Shown piece after piece: positions 25,227 through 32,984 of a stretch of 36,017 bases of DNA. Position 1 is the first letter of the stretch; the number at the start of each line of letters is the position of its first letter. Source of the DNA: JAOZTV01 sp965371805. Lineage in GTDB: Bacteria > Acidobacteriota > Aminicenantia > UBA2199. Position numbers and translations under genes: made by a program. The notes below the pieces were generated by a model. That model was not told where the DNA came from. It saw only the letters and a program-made list of their open reading frames with translations, and made no database searches. Location: NCBI GenBank assembly GCA_965371805.1, contig CBDUZW010000056.1, positions 1 through 36,017 of the forward strand, given 5' to 3'.

Positions 25227-26692
25227 ACAGACAACATTTAACAGTTGACGCAGGTGCTCATTTAAGAAAATTAGCCTCAAATTATTATAGGTCTGAAGTA
25301 TTAAATATTATTGAATTGATCAGGTCTTCATTAAAGAGAGGTGGATCAAAAGTTAAATTAAGACTTGATAAAAGAACTATCATAATCGAAGATAATGGAA
25401 GTGGAATCTCTAAGGAACAGATAGTAAAACTAAAAAACATAGCAGACTTAAATAGATCTCAGATGGAAAGAGAAGATGAAATTCTTTCATTCATCAAAGA
25501 ATATGGAATTGATATTCTTGTGATTTTTTCATTTTTGCCTTTAGATATAAAAATTGAAAATAATTGTAATAATGAAGAAGATAAAATATTTATAAAAGAA
25601 ACAGGTCTTTTTTCAGAGAAGAACAAATCGGTTCAATCCGGTACAAAAATTATAATAAAAAGAAAATGCGAAGATCTAAAAATTGAAAACAGGATCATAA
25701 CTGAATATTGCAGAAATATTGGTGACAAAATTGAAATAAATGGAAAACCGGTCATAAAAAGAACTATAATTCAAAACATGATAATATCGGTTAATACCAG
25801 CAAAACTACCGATGATAAAAGCATTGAAATAGGCATTGCAAAAATAGGAAGCCTATGTAAACTCTGGACATTAAATGCTGGAATACCCATTTCGGTAAAA
25901 ACTTTTCCAGATATAAATGGATATATTTTTGAGATCGTAAAAGGCATTGCATCAACAGACACAACTAAAGAACTCTCAAAATTTGCAGAAAAACTCTACT
26001 TCCACCTTGTTAATAATTATAACCTCTATCCTAAAGAGATAAAACAAAGAATAAAAGAACTTATCTATAAACATTATAAGATTACTACAAACCCATTATT
26101 TATTAATAAGTTAAATTCATTTAATATAATTGGAAATATCAAAGGCATTAGTGTAGATCAGTTAAAAAATATTGCAAAAAACAAAAAAATTTACGGTGTT
26201 TTAGACAGAAAGGAATTGAAGGGAACTGATACTATTGGAAAAATTATTTTGCTTTTAGACCAACTTGACATAGATCTGTTAGTAAACAGTTTCAATTTCA
26301 ACATTATTTTCCTTCAACATCAGTCAAATAAAATCCATATTAAAGAGAAGTTCATATTCAAATTAATCAAAATAATAAAAACCCTTATTTCAAAAAGAAT
26401 GTTAAACAGAAAAAAACATTTTTCATTGTCTGAAAACGAGATTATTTTTATCCGGGAGATAGATTCATATCTATCAAAAAACGAACATTTTAAGGCTCTA
26501 TACCCACAATCAAAAGGAATTAAAGTTAAATTAGTTAGTCAAAAGCTTTTAGTCCCGGCTATTACAACTATATCTGATGAATATATAAACATATTTATAA
26601 GTAAAAGGCATAAGAGAGTGAAAAAGGCTATCGAACTCTATAAATCTGATAAAAGAGATCTGGAATGGCTGCTTCCCCAAATTATATATTAA
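25223..26692 (+). CDS. GHKL-like protein with degenerate ATP site, partner of the fusion
   Basis: A 489-residue soluble protein overlapping the fusion gene by four bases (ATGA), so translationally coupled. The N-terminus keeps the GHKL outline: IIELIRSSLKRGGSKVKL (28-45), then IIIEDNGSGIS (53-63). However, the N-box Asn that coordinates magnesium is Ser35 (ExxxS in place of ExxxN), and the lid glycine motif is reduced to EYGIDILV. It therefore may not hydrolyse ATP. The rest (about 150-489) is Lys/Ile-rich and unrecognised, with no membrane segment. An active and an inactive GHKL subunit could form a heterodimer; this is inference from context. Confidence 0.65.
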   Translation: MNRQHLTVDAGAHLRKLASNYYRSEVLNIIELIRSSLKRGGSKVKLRLDKRTIIIEDNGSGISKEQIVKLKNIADLNRSQMEREDEILSFIKEYGIDILVIFSFLPLDIKIENNCNNEEDKIFIKETGLFSEKNKSVQSGTKIIIKRKCEDLKIENRIITEYCRNIGDKIEINGKPVIKRTIIQNMIISVNTSKTTDDKSIEIGIAKIGSLCKLWTLNAGIPISVKTFPDINGYIFEIVKGIASTDTTKELSKFAEKLYFHLVNNYNLYPKEIKQRIKELIYKHYKITTNPLFINKLNSFNIIGNIKGISVDQLKNIAKNKKIYGVLDRKELKGTDTIGKIILLLDQLDIDLLVNSFNFNIIFLQHQSNKIHIKEKFIFKLIKIIKTLISKRMLNRKKHFSLSENEIIFIREIDSYLSKNEHFKALYPQSKGIKVKLVSQKLLVPAITTISDEYINIFISKRHKRVKKAIELYKSDKRDLEWLLPQIIY

Positions 26693-26974
26693 ACTGATTG
26701 TTTAATGTATATAGATTTGATGCATAACCTAAATTTTTAATCAAAACCTACTGCAATGCTCAATATGCCCATTCTAACTACATAAACCTCAATCACCTTC
26801 ATTTCAAAATAGTGAAACTATTATTCATTCGATTTAATCGCTTTACTTGTTATAACGATCATCTTGAGCATTTCGTGACAATTTTGATGAAAACTTTAGG
26901 CATAAAAGAATATTTGATATTTAATATTTTTTATGTAAATATGTTAAATTAGATGACTTATTAGGAGAAAACCA

Positions 26975-27124
26975 ATGAATGAATTCACCTTTTATCAACC
27001 TACTAAAATTGTTTTTGGCAAAGGAAAAGTCAATGAGTTAAAAAACAATATTCCTGATCATGTCAGAAGAATTATTATTGTCACCGATAAAAATTTAATT
27101 AAAAACAACTATTTTTGCAATTAG
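26975..27124 (+). pseudogene. Iron-containing alcohol dehydrogenase, 5' fragment
   Basis: ATG 26975 has a good SD (AGGAG). It is followed by about 49 codons reading MNEFTFYQPTKIVFGKGKVN and then RRIIIVTDKNLIKNN before a stop at 27122-27124. This is the exact N-terminus of group III (Fe-dependent) alcohol dehydrogenases, normally about 380 residues. The NAD- and iron-binding parts are missing and not found elsewhere in the window. The gene was cut by whatever brought in the adjoining recombinase fragment and cassette. Confidence 0.75.
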
Positions 27125-27186
27125 CTCTATTATCTAAATTTTATTTTCCCCAATAATATTATTTAAATTTTATAAAATTCGAATTC

Positions 27187-27215
27187 TTTACTTTTTTTTT
27201 AAGATATGGTATAAT
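27187..27215 (+). promoter_or_regulatory. Strong sigma-70-type promoter ahead of the recombinase fragment
   Basis: TTTACT (27187-27192), 17 bases, then TATAAT (27210-27215) preceded by TGG, close to an extended -10. It points toward the recombinase fragment and the gene cassette and could supply transcription to the imported genes. Confidence 0.5.
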
Positions 27216-27346
27216 ATATATGAATTTAGGTTTAAAGCTTGTATAGTTTTTTTGAAAGTTACAAATACATCAGGTTATTGCAAAGCGATCTTACCGGCGG
27301 TAGCATATCATAAAATATTTTGTATTAAAATGGATAGTAACTTTGA

Positions 27347-27781
27347 AAATATAATGACCAACTATCAGAACTTGCTTATTCATCTGGATTAAGGCGAAGT
27401 GAATTGCTGAGTATTAAGGTCTTTGATATTGATTCTGAAAGAATGGATATAAACATTTTAGGTGCAAAAGGAAAGAAAGGTAGAATATCTTTACTGTCAG
27501 AAAATACACTTCAATTATTAAGAAAATATTATAAAGAATATAAATCTAAAAAATATCTTTTTGAGGGACCAAGCGGGAAAAAGTATTCACCAACAAGTGT
27601 AGCTAATATTTTAAGAAAGACCATATTAAAAGCTGGAATAAAAAAAACAGTAACACCTCATATGTTTAGACATAGTTTTGCTACTCACTTGCTTGAGCAA
27701 GGAACAGCTTTAAGATATATTCAAGAATTACTAGGTCACAAAAGTTCTAAGGCAACAAATTTTGACGTTAGTCTCTATTAA
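27347..27781 (+). pseudogene. Tyrosine recombinase (XerC/D-like), catalytic-domain fragment
   Basis: The frame opens after a TGA at 27344 and encodes QLSELAYSSGLRRSELLSIK, the start of the catalytic domain with the first Arg. GAKGKKGR (Lys), TPHMFRHSFATHLLEQGT (His-x-x-Arg) and IQELLGHKSSKAT follow. The whole N-terminal DNA-binding domain is missing. The end diverges right after SSKAT, where the family continues TEIYTHVS, so the catalytic Tyr is lost. There is no IntI-specific insertion, so it is not an integron integrase of the classical type. An apparent start at 27404 (TTG) is not real. It sits directly against the cassette genes, so it may mark an old recombination junction. Confidence 0.8.
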
Positions 27782-27791
27782 AAACAATTGT

Positions 27792-28754
27792 ATGATACAA
27801 AGAAAATTTATACTCAAAAAAATTAAGGACTGGGCAAAAGAAGATACTAACATTCAATCTATTGTCATAATTGGTTCAACTAGTAGAGAATTGAAAAAGG
27901 GAGATAAATATTCAGATATTGATATTATTGTTTTTGCTAATAACGTTAATAGATATAAAGAACAAATTGATTGGATTGATAAAATATGTAACCCTATTTC
28001 TTTTTATGATGGATTAGAGGTATCTAAAGGTATTTTTGTTAAAAGAGTTTTTTTTGAAAATGAAGTTTCTGTTGATATTACAATACTAAAGTATAGTTCA
28101 TTACTATCAATGTATTTATATACATTTTTTTACGAAAGCATATTTATTAAAATGATTAAAAAAGAAAAGAAAAAACAAATAGAAAACAGAATACTTCATT
28201 TTGCATATTATTTACATAGAGGATTTTATTTTATAATGGATAAGAAAAATTCTAAAAATAAAATAAATAAAATTTTACAGAAATTTTGTTATAAAACAGA
28301 GTTTTCTTTTGAATTAATCAATCCGGAAATAATAATACATAGATTTTGGCAAAATGCATATAGAATGGCCGTAAAATTAAAGAGAAAGGAATTGTTTACA
28401 GCTAGAATAGAATGTGAAAGCCCTATGAAAAAAGATTTACTTAGTTTGATTGAATTATATACAAAATATATAAAAGGTGACAATTTTGAAACTTGGCATA
28501 AAGGAAGGTATATTGAAAAATGGGCTGATCCATTGATAGTTAAAAGACTTGAATTCATATATGATAGTAACAATATTCAAAACACATGGAAATCTCTTAT
28601 AAATACAATTAATTTATTTAAATATGTATCAAGCTTAATAGAAAAGGCGCCAAAGTTTATTTTAATTAATAATCCCCAAGCATATTTTAATAAATGGATT
28701 ATAGATATTAAAAACAAATGTGAACATGAAGAAGACTTTACAATAAAAAAATGA
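27792..28754 (+). CDS. ANT(6)/AadE-like nucleotidyltransferase
   Basis: About 320 residues resembling aminoglycoside 6-adenylyltransferases, which move AMP from ATP to a hydroxyl of streptomycin. It has the polymerase-beta-type active site: IVIIGSTSRELKKGDKYSDID, with the DxD pair in SDIDIIVF and a third carboxylate in SVDITIL. The C-terminal half (FWQNAYRMAVKLKRKELFTARIE; WHKGRYIEKWADPLIVKRL; NTWKSLINTINLFKYVSSL) follows the ANT(6) helical layout. ATG 27792 is preferred over an upstream start that overlaps the recombinase fragment; no SD is visible. It leads a five- to six-gene run and overlaps the next gene by four bases, so its substrate may be a cassette product rather than an antibiotic. 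Confidence 0.7.
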   Translation: MIQRKFILKKIKDWAKEDTNIQSIVIIGSTSRELKKGDKYSDIDIIVFANNVNRYKEQIDWIDKICNPISFYDGLEVSKGIFVKRVFFENEVSVDITILKYSSLLSMYLYTFFYESIFIKMIKKEKKKQIENRILHFAYYLHRGFYFIMDKKNSKNKINKILQKFCYKTEFSFELINPEIIIHRFWQNAYRMAVKLKRKELFTARIECESPMKKDLLSLIELYTKYIKGDNFETWHKGRYIEKWADPLIVKRLEFIYDSNNIQNTWKSLINTINLFKYVSSLIEKAPKFILINNPQAYFNKWIIDIKNKCEHEEDFTIKK

Positions 28755-29575
28755 AAAAAACAATTATTTTTAATCTGGTTTATAAATTTTTAATCAGAGG
28801 GGTAATATACTTTATTAGTATTATTCCACTTTCAATATTATTAACCATTGAATATGAGAGTAATATTCTATTAAAAATCTTTTTGCTTTCGTTTTCAATA
28901 GTAACTATCCCTTTTATAATTATATTTTTCACATCTCTACTATTGTTTCAATTTTCCAAAGTAAAACCAGGTACTTATCAAATCTTTTCAAAAGACTATT
29001 ATTTGTGGCTCAAAAGAGATGTTATTTTGGAAATAATAAATTCTTCATACTTTCTTAATAACATAGTAATGAGATTAGATTTAATTAAAATTATGTATTT
29101 TAAACTGATAGGTGTACAAAACATTATAACTACGATTTTTGCACCTAATGTTAGGATACTTGATGCTGATAAGTTCGTGTTTGGAAACAAAATATTCATT
29201 GGTTATTCAAGCTTTTTAAGTGCCCATATAATTAAGGGAAATAAATTAATATTAGGTGTTACACATATCGGTAACAATGTTAAAATAGGCTCTTTTTGCC
29301 GCATAGCTCCTAATGTTAAAATAGGCGATAATTCTTTAATAGATTATAGTGTTGAAATAGGACTTAATTGTAATATAGGCAACAATGTTAAAATATTTGG
29401 TAGTACAAAATTAGATGATAATGTTACTATTGAAGAAAATGTGACTATTGGAAAGGATTGCGTAATAGGACGAAATACAATCATCAAAAAGAAAATTATT
29501 ATCGGTTCACATTCGAAAATTGCTTCCAGAAAGAAAATTGAAAACAGTTTACCTGAAATGTCTAATATAAATTAA
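28751..29575 (+). CDS. Membrane-anchored left-handed beta-helix acyltransferase-like protein
   Basis: 274 residues. Two membrane helices (about 10-32 and 38-68) are followed by KVKPGTYQIFSKDYYLWLKRDV, a PGTY motif found ahead of hexapeptide domains in some NRPS-linked terminal domains. From about residue 120 come hexapeptide repeats (IGNNVKIGSFCRIAPNVKIGDNSLIDYSVEIG and similar rungs), forming a left-handed beta-helix. Such proteins commonly transfer acetyl or other acyl groups from CoA as trimers. The start overlaps the nucleotidyltransferase stop (ATGA) and the end is six bases from the next gene. The acceptor is unknown. Confidence 0.65.
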   Translation: MKKTIIFNLVYKFLIRGVIYFISIIPLSILLTIEYESNILLKIFLLSFSIVTIPFIIIFFTSLLLFQFSKVKPGTYQIFSKDYYLWLKRDVILEIINSSYFLNNIVMRLDLIKIMYFKLIGVQNIITTIFAPNVRILDADKFVFGNKIFIGYSSFLSAHIIKGNKLILGVTHIGNNVKIGSFCRIAPNVKIGDNSLIDYSVEIGLNCNIGNNVKIFGSTKLDDNVTIEENVTIGKDCVIGRNTIIKKKIIIGSHSKIASRKKIENSLPEMSNIN

Positions 29576-29581
29576 AAAATA

Positions 29582-30763
29582 ATGAATGTAAAATTTACAA
29601 TGCCTTTTAATGGCGATAAAGAACTTATTGACAAATCAATTAGTAATTACCCAAATTATATTGATAGTTTTTATGGTAGTTTTAAAATTGGCAATTATGG
29701 TGGTGGTAGAGCTTTAAAAAATAATTACTTATTCTCAAAAGAAGAAATTAGAATAATAATCCACAAGCTTGAAAACGAAAATATTACTTTTAATTATGTC
29801 ATTAATAATGGAAATTTATTAAATCGAGAATTTTCAAAAAACTATCTATCTGAATATAATAAATTTCTTAAATTATTAATTAGGCAAGGTATAAAATTAA
29901 TAACTCTATCCAATCCATTCTTAATTGAATATACCAAAGATAATTTTCCTGATATTAAGATTTCTGGTTCAGCTAATCTAAAAGTACGTAGTTATGAAGA
30001 GGCAAAGTATATATTAAATATCGGTTGTGACGAACTAACTTTACACTATGATATTTTAAAAAATTTTGCAGAACTTAAAAAGATAAAAAAGTCTTTTAAT
30101 GTAAAAATTAAACTTATTGCTAACGATTTATATATTAAAGACTGTCCTTGGCAGAAAGGACACACAAGAATGCAAAGTGCTCACGGTAGAAATAATGGTT
30201 TCAATACTCCATATTTCAGTTATTATAGAAACAAATGTGTCAATATTAGAAATTTTTTCCCAAATGAAATTTATAAAGCTATGTGGATAATACCACAAAA
30301 CATTACTAAATATATAAATATAGGATATAACCATTTTAAGTTGTTAGATAGGCTTGCCTCAACAGAATGGAACCTACGTGTTTTAAAAACATATGTAGAA
30401 ATGCAACCTGTAAATAACATTGAAGAAATTCTTGGCACATATGGTAGAAGTCATACAACAAATATTCCAGATTATTCCGTTAGTAATATACCATACCCTA
30501 TAAACATATTAGAAGCAATTCCAAAGATTGACAGTAAAGTTTCTAATAAAAAAATTATTGATTATTGGTATAGTGATAAACATAATCAGATTTGTGGTAG
30601 TTGTTCTTTATGTGATAAATTAGTATCAGAGAATATTGTTTATCCAATTGAACTTAGAAGAAAAGCTATTGAAAATAATAAAAAATGGCAATCAGAAATA
30701 ACTAAACTATCTTTTATTGAAAAATTAAATAATTCAAAAATTAAAAGAATTGAATACAAATGA
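29582..30763 (+). CDS. U32-family TIM-barrel protein with probable Fe-S cysteines
   Basis: A 393-residue relative of the U32 family (RlhA/TrhP/UbiU-UbiV), whose better studied members carry a [4Fe-4S] cluster and hydroxylate RNA or ubiquinone precursors rather than cleave peptides. Signs: an N-terminal KFTMPFNGDKELIDK with IDSFYGSFKIGNYGGGR; LIRQGIKLITLSNPFL; IKISGSANLKVRSYEEA; GCDELTLHYDI. Cysteines are spaced as possible ligands: Cys188 (KDCPW), Cys219 (NKCVN) and a terminal CGSCSLC (338-344). It overlaps its smaller homologue (30760) by four bases, as UbiU and UbiV are paired. An RNA or small-molecule hydroxylase role is inferred. Confidence 0.65.
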   Translation: MNVKFTMPFNGDKELIDKSISNYPNYIDSFYGSFKIGNYGGGRALKNNYLFSKEEIRIIIHKLENENITFNYVINNGNLLNREFSKNYLSEYNKFLKLLIRQGIKLITLSNPFLIEYTKDNFPDIKISGSANLKVRSYEEAKYILNIGCDELTLHYDILKNFAELKKIKKSFNVKIKLIANDLYIKDCPWQKGHTRMQSAHGRNNGFNTPYFSYYRNKCVNIRNFFPNEIYKAMWIIPQNITKYINIGYNHFKLLDRLASTEWNLRVLKTYVEMQPVNNIEEILGTYGRSHTTNIPDYSVSNIPYPINILEAIPKIDSKVSNKKIIDYWYSDKHNQICGSCSLCDKLVSENIVYPIELRRKAIENNKKWQSEITKLSFIEKLNNSKIKRIEYK

Positions 30764-31569
30764 AAACCAAATATTTATTACCTTATAAGAACAATACTGG
30801 ATACTTAAATAAAATACCAAAGAACAGTATTTTGTTTAGTCGGTCTTTTAATGACTTTCAAAAAGATTGTCTAATATTTAAACAGTCAAACAATCAATTA
30901 TTAAGCATTGACAAAATTCCCTCAATAAAAGAGGCAGGTTTCAAACTATGCTACGTTTATGATATGTTTGATTTTGAAAATAGGGAGTTTTCAATTCAGG
31001 GTTTCAAAATAATAAATAAGGATATCAAACAAATTATTGATATTGGCTATGATTATATTTTAGTTTCAAATCCATTTGTAATAGAAATCTTAACCAATGA
31101 GTACAAAAATGATATTAATGTTATTGTCTCAGCAAATTTAGAAATAAATAGTGAAAGAGGAAAATTGTTTTTTGATGTTTTAAATGATATTACATCAATA
31201 TCACACATTATTATTTCTCATAATCACTTAAATAAAAGCAAAATGAAAAGTATCTGCAATATATTTCCAACTTCAATAAATTTCATTTTAGAAATTGATA
31301 GATTTGTATCAAATAACCAAATAATTCATGAACATTACTATAATGTTTTATATGGTTATTATAATGTGGAATCTATAAGTTATTTAAAACATTTTATAAC
31401 GAAGAATATTGCTTATTCTAAATCTTCACTGGATATGTATTATGGTAGTAAATTCATTTATAAATTTGGTGAATTATCTATAAATTGTGATACAATTCTT
31501 GATAATATAAATTATTTTGAAAATAACGAAATTAATAAAATTAATATAATTGATAAATTAATCTTTTAA
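30760..31569 (+). CDS. Shorter U32-like TIM-barrel partner
   Basis: A 269-residue protein sharing the U32 outline with its neighbour: IDKIPSIKEAGFKLCYVYD, IIDIGYDYILVSNPFVIEIL, INVIVSANLEINSERGKLFFDVL. It is about 120 residues shorter and lacks the CxxCxxC terminus and the CPW motif, so no Fe-S site is evident. A four-base overlap with 29582-30763 suggests that the two products are made together and may form a heterodimer, as UbiU-UbiV do. Independent activity is doubtful. Confidence 0.55.
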   Translation: MKTKYLLPYKNNTGYLNKIPKNSILFSRSFNDFQKDCLIFKQSNNQLLSIDKIPSIKEAGFKLCYVYDMFDFENREFSIQGFKIINKDIKQIIDIGYDYILVSNPFVIEILTNEYKNDINVIVSANLEINSERGKLFFDVLNDITSISHIIISHNHLNKSKMKSICNIFPTSINFILEIDRFVSNNQIIHEHYYNVLYGYYNVESISYLKHFITKNIAYSKSSLDMYYGSKFIYKFGELSINCDTILDNINYFENNEINKINIIDKLIF

Positions 31570-31599
31570 ATATATAAATATTTTATAGGAGGAAAAAAA

Positions 31600-31836
31600 A
31601 TGATTATTGCTATTTTTAAAAACCAGTTAATTGAAAATTCAGTAAACACTTTTTATTCAAAAACAGATTCACTTTGCTCATATTTAAAAAATTCTGTATC
31701 TAAAAAGGTATCTTTAAAAAAACATTTAATTTTGACAACTTTTTTCGATGTTGTACAAAAAAAAAAATGCTATTATCCTGTCCAGATAACTTCGGAGTTA
31801 GTGTCCAGAATCATTGGAATATGTAATGAACATTGA
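31600..31836 (+). CDS. Small protein of 78 residues, unknown
   Basis: It has the clearest SD in the cassette (AGGAGG, 8 bases before ATG 31600). The product begins MIIAIFKNQLIENSVNTFYS, is Lys/Ser-rich and contains three cysteines (SLCSYL, KKCYY, IGICNEH). There is no signal peptide or membrane helix, and I recognise no family. It overlaps the following HAD gene by 11 bases. Given neighbours that look like modifying enzymes, it could be a peptide substrate, carrier or small accessory subunit; nothing in the sequence decides this. Confidence 0.55.
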   Translation: MIIAIFKNQLIENSVNTFYSKTDSLCSYLKNSVSKKVSLKKHLILTTFFDVVQKKKCYYPVQITSELVSRIIGICNEH

Positions 31837-32467
31837 AATTATTATTTTTGATTTCGATGGTACGCTTGCAGACACTCAAAATAGTATTCTTCAAACAATG
31901 AAATTAGTAGCTGAAAAGTTAAATATTGAAAAAATTGATGAAGGCTTTATAAAAAGTCTGATAGGTTTACCTTTGAGTACAACTTTTCAAAAGGCTTTTC
32001 TACTTGATGAGGAATTACTTCCAAAAGCAACTTCTATATACAGACAACATTATAATAATATTGCAATAGAAACAATTTCTCTTTTCAAGAATGTAAAAGA
32101 TACTTTATTTAAATTACAAGAAAGAGGTATTAAACTAGCTGTTGCATCAAGTAAAGGAAAAGTTTCATTAATAAAAATTTTAAAGAAGCATAATATTTGT
32201 GATATTTTTTCTTTTGTTGGTGGTGAAGAAGATGTTAAAAATAAAAAACCCGCACCTGATATTGTTAATCTAATTTTAAATAAAACAAATGTTTCTCCTG
32301 ATAACTGCATTGTTGTTGGTGATACCGTTTTTGATATTGAAATGGGACAAAGGGCTAACACATTAACTTGCGGTGTTACATATGGTAATAATACAAAAAA
32401 AGAACTTCAAAGTTTAAAACCAAATTTTATAATTGATGATATGAGTGAAATACTAAATTTAATATAA
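31826..32467 (+). CDS. HAD-superfamily hydrolase (phosphoglycolate phosphatase-like)
   Basis: 213 residues, a complete subfamily IA HAD phosphatase. Motif I is IIFDFDGTLADT (nucleophile Asp in DFDGT), motif II is LAVASSKGK, a Lys lies near KKPAPDI, and motif IV is CIVVGDTVFDIEMG. The cap is helical, as in PGP/Gph enzymes. Start ATG 31826 lies inside the end of the preceding gene; an in-frame TTG at 31814 is less likely. It is the last gene of the cassette. In context it would remove a phosphate from a cassette metabolite or detoxify a by-product. Confidence 0.75.
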   Translation: MNIEIIIFDFDGTLADTQNSILQTMKLVAEKLNIEKIDEGFIKSLIGLPLSTTFQKAFLLDEELLPKATSIYRQHYNNIAIETISLFKNVKDTLFKLQERGIKLAVASSKGKVSLIKILKKHNICDIFSFVGGEEDVKNKKPAPDIVNLILNKTNVSPDNCIVVGDTVFDIEMGQRANTLTCGVTYGNNTKKELQSLKPNFIIDDMSEILNLI

Positions 32468-32477
32468 ACATGCTAAA

Positions 32478-32561
32478 ACAACGGCTATACGTAATGCGTG
32501 TAAAATGCTAAATTTGAACATTGTAACAATAAATAAAATTTGTAGTAAACTGAAAGTGTAA
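32478..32561. other. Cassette 3' end, resembling a Bacteroidota intergenic element
   Basis: ACGGCTATACGTAATGCGTG (32481-32500) is followed by TAAAATGCTAAATTTGAAC and later TTTGTAGTAAACTGAAAGT. From memory this matches, in order of parts, an element that follows many small genes in Bacteroidota genomes. I cannot verify this here. If correct, it argues for recent import of the cassette from that phylum. The junction to the MITE-like element follows directly. Confidence 0.35.
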
Positions 32562-32562
32562 T

Positions 32563-32899
32563 GTTGGGTAAAATTGCACATTTAGGGCAAATATGTCATA
32601 GAAAATATAAATTTTTAGAAAATTGAATATTTCTGAATTTAATTTAATATACTTGAAATATTGTTTCTATCTTGTCTTAACTGAATAAATTTAATGTGTT
32701 TTTATATGATATAGGTATAGATATATCATGTTTTTGTAAGATTATATATAAAAAAATATAAGAAAACTTTTACTTCCAGAATTTATAAGTACAGAATTTG
32801 ACTAAAATGGGAACAAATATTTAAGCTAGAGTGTTGATATTAAATTAATTGTAGGTTTTTCTGTGACATATTCCCCCTAAATGTGCAATTACACCTAAC
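32563..32899. mobile_element. MITE-like inverted-repeat element
   Basis: Arms of about 43 bases face each other: 32563-32605 (core AATTGCACATTTAGGG, then AATATGTCA-like, GAAAA) and 32857-32899 in reverse complement (core AATTGCACATTTAGGGGG, AATATGTCACAG). They agree at about 34 of 43 positions, with runs of up to 16 identical bases. The 250 bases between are very AT-rich with no gene. A short non-autonomous transposon is the simplest reading. I see no convincing target duplication. The rest of the gap up to 32984 shows nothing recognisable. Confidence 0.65.
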
Positions 32900-32984
32900 T
32901 TAGTATTTCTTGCAATTTATATAAAGGTTGTTTTTCTTATAAACCTATGAGGTAATATAGACAAACTTGTTTTTTTTTCATAAT

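Noticed and set aside
26815..26835. AATAGT-GAA-ACTATT after the GHKL operon as a terminator.
   Set aside because: A 6-bp AT-only stem without a T-tail is too weak to call.
27404..27781. A complete small recombinase starting at TTG 27404.
   Set aside because: Catalytic-domain sequence (YSSGLRRSE) continues upstream of that codon, and the Tyr is missing downstream; it is a fragment.
27347..32561. Classical integron with IntI, attI and attC sites.
   Set aside because: The recombinase lacks the IntI-specific insertion, and I find no good paired R/L core sites; only an integron-like possibility is kept as a finding.
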